This document shows, in pieces, positions 1 to 8,890 of a DNA stretch of 64,000 nt. The stretch's first letter is position 1. Each line of letters opens with the position of its first letter. A model generated the notes under the pieces. That model saw only the letters and a list, made by a program, of their open reading frames with translations, did not search any database and was not told the origin of the DNA. A program made the translations under genes and the position numbers. The DNA is taken from positions 68,354 through 132,353 of the forward strand of contig CAXSZX010000011.1 of NCBI GenBank assembly GCA_964242115.1, written 5' to 3'. Origin of the DNA: BOG-908 sp964242115 (GTDB lineage: Bacteria > Pseudomonadota > Alphaproteobacteria > Acetobacterales > Acetobacteraceae).

Positions 1-2
1 AC

Positions 3-59
3 CGGCCGGATCTGACTTACGCGATTGCGCATATTCTTGGGGTTCGGCCTGGGAGGTAA
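3..59 (+). CDS. C-terminal end of an unidentified protein (partial)
   Basis: An open frame runs from the window edge to a TAA at 57-59 and reads ...LTYAIAHILGVRPGR at its end. The first palindromic intergenic element begins directly after this stop, which is how most genes in this window end, so I take it as the tail of a real gene starting upstream. Too little is present to name a family. Confidence 0.45.
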   Translation, partial: RPDLTYAIAHILGVRPGR

Positions 60-60
60 G

Positions 61-190
61 TAAGGAAGGCCTTCTTTTTCGAGAAAAAGAAGCAAAAAGC
101 TTTCACTTCCGCTGTCGCGGTTTTTTCCGGCGAGCGCGCGACAGTGGAAGCAAAAGTTTTTTGGTTCTATTTTTCAAAAAAGAACGTCTG
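61..190 (+). repeat. Intergenic palindromic element, copy 1 (forward)
   Basis: The left type II arm (CTTCTTTTTC/GAAAAAGAAG) is followed by CTGTCGCGG, a short spacer with GCGCGACAG, and a right type I arm (GGTTCTATTTTT/CAAAAAAGAAC). It fills the gap between the upstream stop and the acetyltransferase start. Confidence 0.9.
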
Positions 191-207
191 GTTTGTGGGC
201 GGGTGTC

Positions 208-774
208 ATGGAGCTGACGTCTTCAAGGCTACGGCTACGTTCCTGGCGTAGCGACGACGTGGCGCCTTTTGCTGCGATGTGCGCGGACCCGTGCGTGATG
301 CGCTTCTTCGATGGCACGCTGGCGTTTGATGACGCAGAGGAGGCGGTGCATCGCTACGCAGCGCGCGAGGCAGCCGCCGGCTTCTGCATGTGGGCGATGG
401 AGCGCGTCTCCGACGGCGCGTTCCTCGGTTTGGCGGGGCTGCAGCACGTGCCCTACGAGGCCCCGTTCACCCCCACGGTGGAGGTGGGCTGGCGGCTGGC
501 CCGTGCGCATTGGGGGCATGGCTATGCCAGCGAAGCAGCCTGCCTGTCGCTGGCGTATGGTTTCGGCCCGTGCGGCTTGCGGGAGATCGTGGCAGTCGCC
601 ACGCCGGCCAACACGCGGTCACTGGCGGTGATGGAGCGCGCAGGCATGCGGCGAGACGTGGAAGGCGACTTTGAGCATCCTGCGATGCGTGAAGGGCATC
701 CCTGGCGGCGACATGCGTTGTACCGCGTGCAGGCGAACCAGGCTGTAGCAAGAAAGCAAGGCCTGCTTTTTTGA
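208..774 (+). CDS. GNAT-family N-acetyltransferase (RimJ/RimL type)
   Basis: The 188-residue product has the single GNAT domain of RimJ/RimL-like acetyltransferases, which move an acetyl group from acetyl-CoA to an amino group of a protein N-terminus or small molecule. It opens with the usual LTSSRLRLRSW strand, has the beta-strand EVGWRLARAHWGHGYASEA that forms the acetyl-CoA pyrophosphate loop (R/Q-x-x-G-x-G/A equivalent near HWGHGYA), and then NTRSLAVMERAGM. I chose the ATG at 208 over an upstream TTG at 193 because family homology begins right there. The last six codons (KQGLLF) and the stop lie inside the next palindromic element, so the original C-terminus was probably rewritten by it. 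The substrate is unknown. Confidence 0.85.
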   Translation: MELTSSRLRLRSWRSDDVAPFAAMCADPCVMRFFDGTLAFDDAEEAVHRYAAREAAAGFCMWAMERVSDGAFLGLAGLQHVPYEAPFTPTVEVGWRLARAHWGHGYASEAACLSLAYGFGPCGLREIVAVATPANTRSLAVMERAGMRRDVEGDFEHPAMREGHPWRRHALYRVQANQAVARKQGLLF

Positions 775-889
775 AAAAAGCTGCAAAAAACTTTATCCCT
801 GCTGTCGCGGGGTCTGCTGCAGCGAGTACTCAAGAGAGCAAAAGTTTTTTGGTTCTGTTTTTCAAACAAGAACTGCTTGCTTTCTCTTA
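751..889 (+). repeat. Intergenic palindromic element, copy 2 (forward, overlaps a CDS end)
   Basis: The left arm overlaps the last codons and stop of the acetyltransferase gene. The core carries CTGTCGCGG and the right arm is type I, ending GAACTGCTTGCTTTCT. Confidence 0.9.
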
Positions 890-933
890 CCCATGTTTAA
901 ACTTCAGATCATCCTGCAAGGAGCTCGATACGA

Positions 934-1698
934 ATGCCCGATTTCAGCGGCAAGGTTGTAGTGGTGACCGGGGCCGGCAGCGGCATCGGTGAAGCGTCGG
1001 TGCGGCGTTTTGCGCAGGATGGTGCCAGTGTCGTGCTGGCGGGGCGTCGCGCCGACAAGCTCGAGGCGGTGGCGGCGGCGTTGCCTGCCGAGCGCGTGCT
1101 GGTGCAGGTGACCGACGTTGCGGACCAGGCTGCCTGCGAGGCGCTGGTGGCCGCCGCGGTTGCGCGCTTCGGCAGGCTGGACGTGCTGGTGAACAATGCG
1201 GGCACTGCCGCGTTCGGCAGCTTCGTCGATACCGACATTGCCGAGTGGCACAAGGTGATGACGACCAACGTGGACGGCGTGGTTTACTGTATCCGTGCGG
1301 CGATGCCGCATCTGCTGGAGAGTCGCGGCAACATCGTCAACGTCTCGTCGGTATCAGGCCTGGGTGGCGACTGGGGATTGGCGTTCTACAACGCGTCCAA
1401 GGGTGCGTTGACGAACCTGACGCGGGCGTTGGCGATGGAGTTCGGCGGCCGTGGTGTGCGGGTGAACGCGGTGAACCCGAGCCTGACGGCGACCGACATG
1501 GCGGCGGGGATCACGGGTAGCACGGAGATGATGGCGAAGTTTGCAGATCGGATACCGCTTGGGCGTGCGGCGGAACCGGCCGAAGTGGCCGACGTGATAG
1601 CGTTTCTGGCAGGGCACGACGCGAGGTTTGTGACGGGCGTGAACCTGCCGGTGGATGGCGGGGTGACGGCGTCCAACGGGCAGCCGCGGTTGGGGTAG
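934..1698 (+). CDS. SDR-family NAD(P)-dependent oxidoreductase
   Basis: A 254-residue classical short-chain dehydrogenase. It has the TGAGSGIG cofactor-binding glycine motif near residues 12-19, NNAG near 88-91, the catalytic Ser in NVSSVSGLGG, and the Tyr/Lys pair in YNASKG. The C-terminal region ends LPVDGGVTASNG, typical of the family. GRRADK after beta-2 puts an Arg where NADP-preferring members have one, so NADP use is likely, but this is inference. A good AAGGAG ribosome binding site lies about 10 bases before the ATG. It stands alone between repeat elements, so neighbours do not suggest a substrate; SDRs act on alcohols, sugars, steroids and acyl carriers. Confidence 0.9.
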   Translation: MPDFSGKVVVVTGAGSGIGEASVRRFAQDGASVVLAGRRADKLEAVAAALPAERVLVQVTDVADQAACEALVAAAVARFGRLDVLVNNAGTAAFGSFVDTDIAEWHKVMTTNVDGVVYCIRAAMPHLLESRGNIVNVSSVSGLGGDWGLAFYNASKGALTNLTRALAMEFGGRGVRVNAVNPSLTATDMAAGITGSTEMMAKFADRIPLGRAAEPAEVADVIAFLAGHDARFVTGVNLPVDGGVTASNGQPRLG

Positions 1699-1812
1699 GG
1701 CTGCAAGAGGTTTTCTCATCAGGAAAACGCAAGAAACCTTTGCGCCGGCTGCCGCGAAGCTTCTAAGAACTTCGCGACAGCGGAGGGAAAAGTTTTCTCT
1801 GGCTGCCGCGTT
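1699..1812. repeat. Degenerate palindromic element, copy 3
   Basis: A decayed copy with GGTTTTCTCATCAGGAAAAC, a CTGCCGCGAAG / CTTCGCGACAG core and AAAAGTTTTCTCTGG. It fills the gap between convergent SDR and sulfotransferase genes. The short arms and mismatches suggest an old copy. Confidence 0.6.
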
Positions 1813-1839
1813 GGAACGCCCTAGTTGATACGTTGTAAG

Positions 1840-3360
1840 TTAGAACTGTAAGTTTTCCAAATGTATAATCTGTGTGTTCCACGTAGTTCCACAGGTTTGC
1901 ACAGCAGGGTATTGATAGTTGAAAACCTGCGTGCCGCTCGAGTTGAGTCCGATCAGAATGGTGACTGTGCGGTTTTGCGCAGTTGGATAGTCGAATAGAA
2001 AATTGCCAGGTGCCGAGGCGTCTTCGTAGGCGCTGCCGCAAACGCTGGCGTAGATGCTCTGGTTTTGGTTGTAGTTGAACGTCGCTTGTGCCGTCCGCGC
2101 TGTAGGAGCCAGGTTCAGGTCGTAGGCGCGCGGGGCGCTGTAGTTACGCTGCCGGCCCGGCGGCTGTTGATAGATGCTAGCGTAGCCGTCATCGAACAGC
2201 ATCAGTTCACCTTTGCTGTTGAGCGAGGTGGCATGCTGGCCGATGGGCGGAGGTGTGCCGGTGCCGTTGACCGCGCGGAGCGCAAACTTCCGCAGTGACG
2301 CAAACTGGTGCCAGTGCTTGGAATTGTCGCCCAAGATCCAGTGGATCTTCCGCTGGCTGCCATCCGCCGGCGGATCGTAATCCACCGCGATGACGAAGTT
2401 CTCCCGGCTGGAAACGATCAGGGTGTTGTCGGACGGGTTGTAGGTTGTCGCGTTGTTGTGGAACCAGTCGGTGCCCACGGGTGCCGTGAATTTGCTTGGA
2501 TCGTCTCCCCCCGCGACCATTGCAGCGCTGATGATGGCACCGAGGTCCCACGTATTGAGCACGTTGCCGTTTGCGTCGATTTCGATGTCCACGGCTTCAG
2601 TCTCGGTCGTGGTGTTCACGTCCATGACGATGCCGGTTTTGCCAAGGTCGAAATTGTGATGATTGGTGGATGTGACGTTGTTGGTCTGCGCATAGTCAGC
2701 GAGTTTCTTGTACGTACCGTCCCATTGCACCACGTCGACGCCGGTCTTGCCGTCCGATTTATATATGGCGCCGTTGAACACGATCGAGGACAATACTCCC
2801 GCCTTGTCGGTCGCGACCCAGCGCACTTCGCCATCGGTGTCCATGATGGTGGGTGAGTCGTTGCTGCAGTATTTCTTAAGCAGCATGTAATCGTAGCTGA
2901 GGTCTGCTGTGCTGGTGCGCGACTGGGTGAAGCTCTTCGGGTTGTTCAGCGCGTTGCACGGGTCGGTGTAGGTGCCCGTGGTGACCTGCACGTTCTGCTG
3001 CGTGGACGTTCCGTCCGAGAAGACGAAGTTGAGTGCCACAGAGTTGGCAACCCCGGCGTACAGTCCGAACACCGGAACGGTGAGGTGCGGTGAGCTACCG
3101 TCCCAATAGCCCCGGGCGATCATGTAGGCCGCCGAGTAGGTGGCTGATAGCGGCCGCGTGAACGAACCCTGTTTCGGCGCGATGACGAACTGCACGCTGG
3201 TCAGTGTCGAGGCCCCCGTCATCCTGACGCCGAGCTTCTCAATGAAAACGGACCGACCGGCCGTTTGGCTCGTGATGGTGATTTTATTTGCAGCCAAGGC
3301 AGGGACAGCTGATGCAAGCAACAGCGAAGTCAGCGCCGCTAGGCGTGAGGTGTAAGGCAT
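1840..3360 (-). CDS. Arylsulfate sulfotransferase-like protein (ASST), copy A
   Basis: A secreted 506-residue protein of the bacterial arylsulfate sulfotransferase family, whose members move sulfate between phenolic compounds in the periplasm without PAPS. The ATG at 3360 opens a Sec signal peptide (RLAALTSLLLASAVPALA). A beta-sandwich N-terminal domain follows (SVFIEKLG...GSFTRPLSATY...ARGYWDG), then a six-bladed propeller with the family's active-site segments: MDTDGEVRW, HHNFD, DWFHNN, SSRENF and IGQHA. These contain the His/Arg residues expected for catalysis, including the histidine of DWFHNN. The next gene is a paralogue with the same layout. No dsbA/dsbB-like helper gene lies next to it, unlike the enterobacterial cluster. 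Substrate unknown. Confidence 0.88.
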   Translation of the reverse strand: MPYTSRLAALTSLLLASAVPALAANKITITSQTAGRSVFIEKLGVRMTGASTLTSVQFVIAPKQGSFTRPLSATYSAAYMIARGYWDGSSPHLTVPVFGLYAGVANSVALNFVFSDGTSTQQNVQVTTGTYTDPCNALNNPKSFTQSRTSTADLSYDYMLLKKYCSNDSPTIMDTDGEVRWVATDKAGVLSSIVFNGAIYKSDGKTGVDVVQWDGTYKKLADYAQTNNVTSTNHHNFDLGKTGIVMDVNTTTETEAVDIEIDANGNVLNTWDLGAIISAAMVAGGDDPSKFTAPVGTDWFHNNATTYNPSDNTLIVSSRENFVIAVDYDPPADGSQRKIHWILGDNSKHWHQFASLRKFALRAVNGTGTPPPIGQHATSLNSKGELMLFDDGYASIYQQPPGRQRNYSAPRAYDLNLAPTARTAQATFNYNQNQSIYASVCGSAYEDASAPGNFLFDYPTAQNRTVTILIGLNSSGTQVFNYQYPAVQTCGTTWNTQIIHLENLQF

Positions 3361-3755
3361 GGGACGTTGCTCCACGGCTATATGCCTGGAGTTACAACTA
3401 CGCAAACCAATCGGTTACCGCAAGTAGATTGTGTTGGCACTCGCATCTAATCGCTCAACTGTATGACGTCAGACCTCTACGGATGCTGGTAGGATGCCGA
3501 TTCTATTTCAGAACCTTATATTTATAGATTGGTTTTTGCTTGCGAGTGTTCCCTGGCACTCGCCAAGGCGGTCCGAAGCATGCTTTGCAAGCAAATACCT
3601 ATCGCGACCAAACTGCTCACATTTCGGCTAAAAACCAGTAACGGACCTTGCGCTAAGCGACTGCTCGAAATACTCGTTTCGGAGGATAGATGGATGGTTG
3701 CATAATTCGCCCATCCAAATAGGTAAGCGGCCTGGGACAGCCGGTGCAGACCCAA
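3361..3755. other. Intergenic gap between the two sulfotransferase genes
   Basis: 395 bases with lower GC than the surroundings and no convincing gene. It contains a GCGAGTGTTCC / GGCACTCGC hairpin at about 3541-3563, but no full palindromic element. It presumably holds the promoter of copy A; I could not assign -35/-10 boxes with confidence. Confidence 0.6.
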
Positions 3756-5258
3756 TCAGAATTGCAGGTGTTCGAGGTGAACAATCTGCGCGTTCCAGGC
3801 CGTCCCGCAAGACAGGACATTCGGGAAAGCAAAGTTAAACACCTTCATACCCTGCGCGTTTACGCCCGCCAGAACCGTTGTCTTCCTCGCGTCCAGGCTT
3901 GGATAGTCGACGAGGAAATTACCCGGCGCTCCAACGTCCTCATATGCGCTGCCGCAGATATTGGCATACAGCCTTCTGGCTTGTGGATAAGAGAACACCT
4001 GCTCGTAGGTCCGGGCAGTCAAGTCCAGCTTGTAGGAGCGTGGCGTGCTATAGTTACGCTGCTGCCCCTGCGGCTTCTGATACACGCTTTTATAGCCATT
4101 GTCGAAAATCCGCAGATTTCCTTCATCGTCGAAAGACACGGCGTGTTGACCTATGGGGGGCGGCGTTCCGGTGTTGGCGACCGGACGCAGCGCGAATTTC
4201 CGCAATGACTGGAACTGATGCCAATGCTTGGTAGGGTCTCCGATGATCCATTTAATCTTGTGGTCGTCGTAGCCGACCGCGATGACGAAGTTCTCTCGGC
4301 TGGATACGATAAGCGTGTTGTCGGCCGGATTGTAGAGTGTCGAGTTGTTGTGGAACCAGTCGGTTCCCACGGGCGCCAAGAACTGGGATGGGTCGTCGCC
4401 GCCGGCAGTCATCGCGGTGGAGATTATGGCGCCGAGGTCCCAGGTGTTGAGCACCTTTCCCGTCGCATCAATTTCGACGTCTACAGCTTCCGTCTCTGTT
4501 GTCGTGTCAACGTCCATCACGATGCCGTCTCGGCCGGGGTCGAAGTTGTGATGGTCGGTGTAGGTGACGCCTATGCTCTTGTAATCAGCGAGCTTGGCGT
4601 ATGCACCGTCCCACTGGACGACGTTGACGCCGGATTTGGCGTCCGATTTATAGAACATGCCGTTGAGCAACAGGCTCGCTTGCGCCGCCACGTTGTCTGT
4701 CGCGACCCAGCGCACCTCGCCGTCGGTGTCCATGATCGTGGGCGAATCCTTGCTGCAGAACTTCTTCAACAGCATGAAGTCGAAGCTGAGCTCGGCGGTG
4801 CTGGTACGGCCTTGTGCCTTGGATATCGGCATGGTCAGGGCGTTGCAGGTATCCGTGTACGTGCCGGTCACGATGCTCGCCGTCGTGGACGCGGACGTGC
4901 CGTCGGAGAAGGTCAAGGCCAGGGCTACTGCGTTGGTAGCGCCGCTATACAGGCCGAAAACCGGAATGTTGAGGGCGGCAGACTTGCCGTCCCAATAGCC
5001 GCGCGCGATCATGTAGCTGGCCGAATACGTGGCCGACAGCGGACGCGTGAACGAACCCTGCTTGGGCGTGATGGTGAACTGCACGCTTAAAAGTTTCGAC
5101 GCCCCACTCGTGGTGACCGCGAGGTCTTCGATGAAGACGGAAGGTCCAGCCGTTTGGCTGGTGACAGTAACGGTGTTGGCGGCCAGAGCAGGACCGCAGA
5201 GCCCAAGCCAGCCCGGCGCCAACGCTGCAAGCGCGGCGGTGCGGCAGATAGGTGGCAT
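3756..5258 (-). CDS. Arylsulfate sulfotransferase-like protein (ASST), copy B
   Basis: A 500-residue paralogue of the downstream sulfotransferase, with a signal peptide (AALAALAPGWLGLCGPALA) and the same order of domains: N-terminal sandwich (SVFIEDLA, GSFTRPLSATYSASY, ARGYWDG) and propeller with MDTDGEVRW, HHNFD, DWFHNN, SSRENF and IGQHA. The two proteins are similar throughout, so this is a tandem duplication that has diverged. The DNA has drifted more than the active-site segments, which suggests both copies are kept for function. It is transcribed first of the pair. Aromatic sulfate ester transfer in the periplasm is inferred from the family. Confidence 0.88.
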   Translation of the reverse strand: MPPICRTAALAALAPGWLGLCGPALAANTVTVTSQTAGPSVFIEDLAVTTSGASKLLSVQFTITPKQGSFTRPLSATYSASYMIARGYWDGKSAALNIPVFGLYSGATNAVALALTFSDGTSASTTASIVTGTYTDTCNALTMPISKAQGRTSTAELSFDFMLLKKFCSKDSPTIMDTDGEVRWVATDNVAAQASLLLNGMFYKSDAKSGVNVVQWDGAYAKLADYKSIGVTYTDHHNFDPGRDGIVMDVDTTTETEAVDVEIDATGKVLNTWDLGAIISTAMTAGGDDPSQFLAPVGTDWFHNNSTLYNPADNTLIVSSRENFVIAVGYDDHKIKWIIGDPTKHWHQFQSLRKFALRPVANTGTPPPIGQHAVSFDDEGNLRIFDNGYKSVYQKPQGQQRNYSTPRSYKLDLTARTYEQVFSYPQARRLYANICGSAYEDVGAPGNFLVDYPSLDARKTTVLAGVNAQGMKVFNFAFPNVLSCGTAWNAQIVHLEHLQF

Positions 5259-5667
5259 GGAACGTTGCTCCGCGGTTTATGACCTTGGAGCGACACCTAC
5301 GTTAAGGCTGTCGAAGGCTGCAAGTATTTTGTCGCCACTGCTGCCCGAGCGAGGCTTCTACGACGAACCCTGCCACTGGAAAGGCGGCCGTTTTTCTAGT
5401 CTGACGCGAACCGGTCCTTACCGTTACACCACTCACAAGCAAGATGGTCTCGGAAACGGTCGGACGCTACCGTCCTCGCGACGAAGCCAGCGGTGTTTTT
5501 GAAAAAACAACCAAAAAACTTTAATCACGTGAGTATACGCGGGAAAGATCCGCGACAGCCGAGACAACAAATTTTCGCTTTTTTTCCCGAAAAAGAAGGC
5601 CTTCCTTGCCCAGGGTTCCGGCACGCTCTCTTCTCCACTATATGCTCGCCCTCACCCCCACCGCCGG
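5259..5667. other. Divergent intergenic region between sulfotransferase B and uvrD
   Basis: About 410 bases between divergent genes. The right third is a palindromic element (copy 4). The left part should carry the sulfotransferase promoter. No gene or other structure is recognised. Confidence 0.6.
5488..5612 (-). repeat. Intergenic palindromic element, copy 4 (reverse)
   Basis: The left arm is type I-like (GTTTTTGAAAAAAC), the core has CCGCGACAGC and the right arm is type II (TTTTTTTCCCGAAAAAGAAGG) ending CCTTCCTTGCCC. It lies upstream of the uvrD-like gene. Confidence 0.85.
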
Positions 5668-7848
5668 ATGCAAGTGACCGACTACCTCACCAAGCTGAAC
5701 GACGAGCAGCGCCAGGCCGTAGAGACCATCGACGGCCCGCTGCTGGTTCTGGCCGGCGCCGGCACCGGCAAGACCCGCGTGCTGACCACCCGCTTCGCCC
5801 ACATCCTGCTCACCGGCCGCGCCGGCCCCGGCCAGGTGCTCGCCGTCACCTTCACCAACAAGGCCGCCCGCGAGATGCGCGAGCGTGTCGGCACCCTGCT
5901 CGGCCGCCCGGTGGAGGGCCTGTTCCTCGGCACCTTCCACGCGCTGTGCGCCCGCCTGCTACGCCGCCACGCCGAGCACGTCGGGCTGACCTCCAGCTTC
6001 TCCATCCTCGACACCGACGACCAGGTCCGCCTGCTCAAGCAGGTGATGGAGTCCCTCAAGATAGACGCCAAGCGCTGGACGCCGCAGGCGGTGATGAGCG
6101 TGCTGCAGCGGTGGAAGGACCGCGGCCAGTCGCCGGACCGCGTGCCGGCCAGCGAGGAAGGCGAGTTCGCCTACGGCCGCATGCGCGACGTCTACACGCA
6201 ATACCAGCAGCGCCTGCGCGCGCTCAACGCGGCGGATTTCGGCGACCTGCTGCTGCACACGACGGACATCCTGCGCAGCCAGCCGGACGTGCTGGCGCAG
6301 TATCACCGCATCTTCCGCTATATCCTGGTTGACGAATACCAGGACACCAACGTGGTGCAGTACATGTGGCTGCGGCTGCTCGCACAGTCGCACAAGAACA
6401 TCTGCTGCGTGGGCGACGACGACCAGTCGATCTATTCCTGGCGCGGCGCCGAGGTGGAAAACATCCTGCGCTTCGAACACGACTTCCCCGGTGCGAAGAT
6501 CGTGCGCCTGGAACGCAACTACCGCAGCACGGCGCCCATCCTCGCCGCCGCCGCAGCACTGATCGCCAACAACGAAGGCCGGCTCGGCAAGACTTTGCGG
6601 TCCGGGCTGGCGGACGCCGCCGGCGAGAAGGTGAGCGTGGTCAGCCTGTGGGATTCCGACGAGGAAGCCCGTATGGTCGGCGACCGCGTAGGCACGTGGC
6701 ACCGCGACGGGGCCAAACTCGCCGACATGGCCATCCTGGTGCGCGCCGGCTTCCAGACCCGCGCCTTCGAGGAGCGGATGATCGCGCTGGCCATCCCGTA
6801 TCGCGTGGTCGGCGGATTGCGGTTCTACGAACGCGCCGAGATACGCGACGCCATCGCCTACATGCGCGTCCTGCGCCAGCCGAGCGACGACCTGGCGTTC
6901 GAGCGCATCGTCAACCTGCCGCGCCGCGGCGTGGGAGAAGTGGCGTTGCGCGCCATGCACCAGGCCGCACGCGGGCAGACCATCGCGCTGTCCATCGCCG
7001 CCGTGCAACTCGCACAGTCCGGCGCGCTGAAAGGCCGCCCGCGCGAGGCCATGCGCGAGCTCGGCGCCGGTTTCGACCGCTGGCGCCGCATGCTGGAAAC
7101 CGACGGACACGTCGTCACCATCGCCACCATGCTCGACGAGAGTGGCTACACAGAGATGTGGCGCCAGGACAAATCCATCGAGGCGCCCGGGCGCCTGGAA
7201 AACCTGAAAGAACTCGTCCGCGCGATGGCGGATTTCGAGAATCTTTCAGGCTTTCTCGACCATGTTTCCCTGGTGATGGAAAACGAGGAACAGGCCGAAG
7301 CCGACCGCATCAGCCTGATGACGCTGCACGCGGCGAAGGGACTGGAGTTCGACAACGTGTTCCTGCCCGGCTGGGAGGAAGGCATGTTCCCCAGCCAGCG
7401 CACGATGGACGAGAGCGGCAACAAGGGCCTTGAGGAGGAACGCCGCCTGGCCTACGTGGGCCTCACCCGCGCCCGCAAGCGCGCCGTGGTCAGCTACGCC
7501 GCCAACCGCCGCATCTACGCCAACTGGCAGAGCTCCATCCCTAGCCGCTTCATCGAGGAGCTGCCGGACGCACACATCGAACACGCGGGCTCGGCCGCAC
7601 TCGCCCGCAGCGCGGCACTCGCAGCGCCCAGCGTGTTCAACAACGGCCCCCTGCTCGCGCGGCGTACGGAAGCCTGGGAACAGACCGGCCGCCCGGCGCG
7701 CACGGAAAAGATCATGGTGGGACAACGGGTTTTCCACGAGAAGTTCGGCTACGGTGAGGTGACGGCGAGCGAGGACGACAAGCTCGACATCGTCTTCGAG
7801 CATGCTGGGCAGAAACGGGTGATGGATCGGTTCGTGGAGAAGGCATGA
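5668..7848 (+). CDS. uvrD: UvrD/PcrA-type superfamily 1A DNA helicase
   Basis: A 726-residue ATP-dependent 3'-5' DNA helicase of the UvrD/Rep/PcrA group, used in nucleotide excision and mismatch repair and in removing proteins from DNA. The SF1A motifs appear in order: Q-motif LNDEQRQAV (10-18), Walker A GAGTGKT (30-36), TFTNKAAREM, Walker B VDEYQDTN (about 221), VGDDDQSIYSWRGA, the NYRS motif, LMTLHAAKGLEFD and EERRLAYVGLTRARK. The C-terminal tail ends with a Tudor-like segment (VFHEKFGYGEVTASEDDKLDIVFE) typical of UvrD/PcrA that binds RNA polymerase. The length is normal. The ATG at 5668 matches the conserved start. PcrA is an equivalent name; UvrD is usual in Proteobacteria. Confidence 0.93.
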   Translation: MQVTDYLTKLNDEQRQAVETIDGPLLVLAGAGTGKTRVLTTRFAHILLTGRAGPGQVLAVTFTNKAAREMRERVGTLLGRPVEGLFLGTFHALCARLLRRHAEHVGLTSSFSILDTDDQVRLLKQVMESLKIDAKRWTPQAVMSVLQRWKDRGQSPDRVPASEEGEFAYGRMRDVYTQYQQRLRALNAADFGDLLLHTTDILRSQPDVLAQYHRIFRYILVDEYQDTNVVQYMWLRLLAQSHKNICCVGDDDQSIYSWRGAEVENILRFEHDFPGAKIVRLERNYRSTAPILAAAAALIANNEGRLGKTLRSGLADAAGEKVSVVSLWDSDEEARMVGDRVGTWHRDGAKLADMAILVRAGFQTRAFEERMIALAIPYRVVGGLRFYERAEIRDAIAYMRVLRQPSDDLAFERIVNLPRRGVGEVALRAMHQAARGQTIALSIAAVQLAQSGALKGRPREAMRELGAGFDRWRRMLETDGHVVTIATMLDESGYTEMWRQDKSIEAPGRLENLKELVRAMADFENLSGFLDHVSLVMENEEQAEADRISLMTLHAAKGLEFDNVFLPGWEEGMFPSQRTMDESGNKGLEEERRLAYVGLTRARKRAVVSYAANRRIYANWQSSIPSRFIEELPDAHIEHAGSAALARSAALAAPSVFNNGPLLARRTEAWEQTGRPARTEKIMVGQRVFHEKFGYGEVTASEDDKLDIVFEHAGQKRVMDRFVEKA

Positions 7849-7875
7849 CGCTGGTTGTCGCAAGCTGCGGCCGGG

Positions 7876-8017
7876 GTCGCAAAGCAAGCAGTTCTTTTTT
7901 GAAAAAAAGAACCAAAAAACTTTTGTCGCCTGGGTACCCGTTTGTGGGAAGGTCCGCGACAGCATTGATAAAAGTCTTTTTGCTTCTTTTTCTTCAGAAA
8001 AAGAAGGCCTTGCTTTC
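7876..8017 (-). repeat. Intergenic palindromic element, copy 5 (reverse)
   Basis: Type I left arm, core CCGCGACAGC, type II right arm ending AAGAAGGCCTTGCTTTC. It ends directly at the TTG start of prmA and places AGAAGG about 10 bases before it. Confidence 0.92.
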
Positions 8018-8890
8018 TTGAAACGCCACGCCACCCCGCTCGAGACCGTCTACGTCATCGTCCCCGAAGACGCCCTCGAAGCCTACGAAGGCGCGCTCTC
8101 GCTCGCCTGCTCCACGATCGGTTTCTTCCTTGAAGACGAAAACGCAAGAACCTGGCGCGTCGAAGGCGTCAAACCCATCGCCGGCGACGAGGCCACGCTG
8201 CGGCAAGGCCTCGCCGTGGCGCAGGTCGTCACCGGCTACGACGCTTCCCTGCAGCGCGCGCCCACCGAGGCGGACGGCTGGCTCGCCCGTGTCTACGAAG
8301 CGTTTCCCGAACAGCGTATCGGCCGCCGCTTCAGCATCCGCGGCACGCATCTGGCCACCGCGCGCAGCTTCGGCCGCCACACGCTGGTGGTGGACGCGGG
8401 CCTGGCGTTCGGCTCCGGCGAGCACGGCAGCACGCGCGGCTGCTTGCGCGCGCTGGAGATGGTGGCGCACCGGCGGCCGGCGCGCATCATCGACATGGGC
8501 ACCGGCTCCGGCATCCTGGCGATGGCGGCGGCGAGCTTGCTGCACAGGCGGGTGCTGGCGGTGGACAACGACCCGTGGTCTGTCCGCGTCACCGGCCAGA
8601 ACGCGACGCAGAACCGCCTGCGCCCGCGCATACGGCTCAGGCTCGGCCACGGCTGGCAGGGGTTGCGCGGCCGGAAATTCGACCTGGTGCTGGCCAACAT
8701 CCTGGCCCGCCCGCTCTGCCTGATGGCGCGCGACCTCGCCGGCCACCTCGCCCCCGGCGGCACGGTGATCCTGGCCGGCCTGCTCACCGGGCAGGTGCCC
8801 ATGGTGCTGGCCGCGCATCGCAGGCAGGGTCTGCACCTCGAACGCGTCCTGCGGGAAGGAAACTGGGCAACCATGGTGCTGCGCGCATGA
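8018..8890 (+). CDS. prmA: Ribosomal protein L11 methyltransferase
   Basis: A 290-residue SAM-dependent methyltransferase that trimethylates lysines and the N-terminus of ribosomal protein L11. The N-terminal half is a small L11-recognition domain. The C-terminal Rossmann domain has FGSGEHGSTRGCL (the PrmA-specific loop, usually FGTGxHxTT), the SAM-binding motif MGTGSGILAMAAA and the LANILARPL motif. No ATG fits; TTG at 8018 is the only start that keeps the conserved N-terminus (ETVYVIVPEDALEAYEGAL). It sits immediately after a palindromic element, whose AAGAAGG can serve as ribosome binding site. Its stop overlaps the ATG of the next gene (ATGA), so the genes are translationally coupled. Confidence 0.9.
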   Translation: MKRHATPLETVYVIVPEDALEAYEGALSLACSTIGFFLEDENARTWRVEGVKPIAGDEATLRQGLAVAQVVTGYDASLQRAPTEADGWLARVYEAFPEQRIGRRFSIRGTHLATARSFGRHTLVVDAGLAFGSGEHGSTRGCLRALEMVAHRRPARIIDMGTGSGILAMAAASLLHRRVLAVDNDPWSVRVTGQNATQNRLRPRIRLRLGHGWQGLRGRKFDLVLANILARPLCLMARDLAGHLAPGGTVILAGLLTGQVPMVLAAHRRQGLHLERVLREGNWATMVLRA

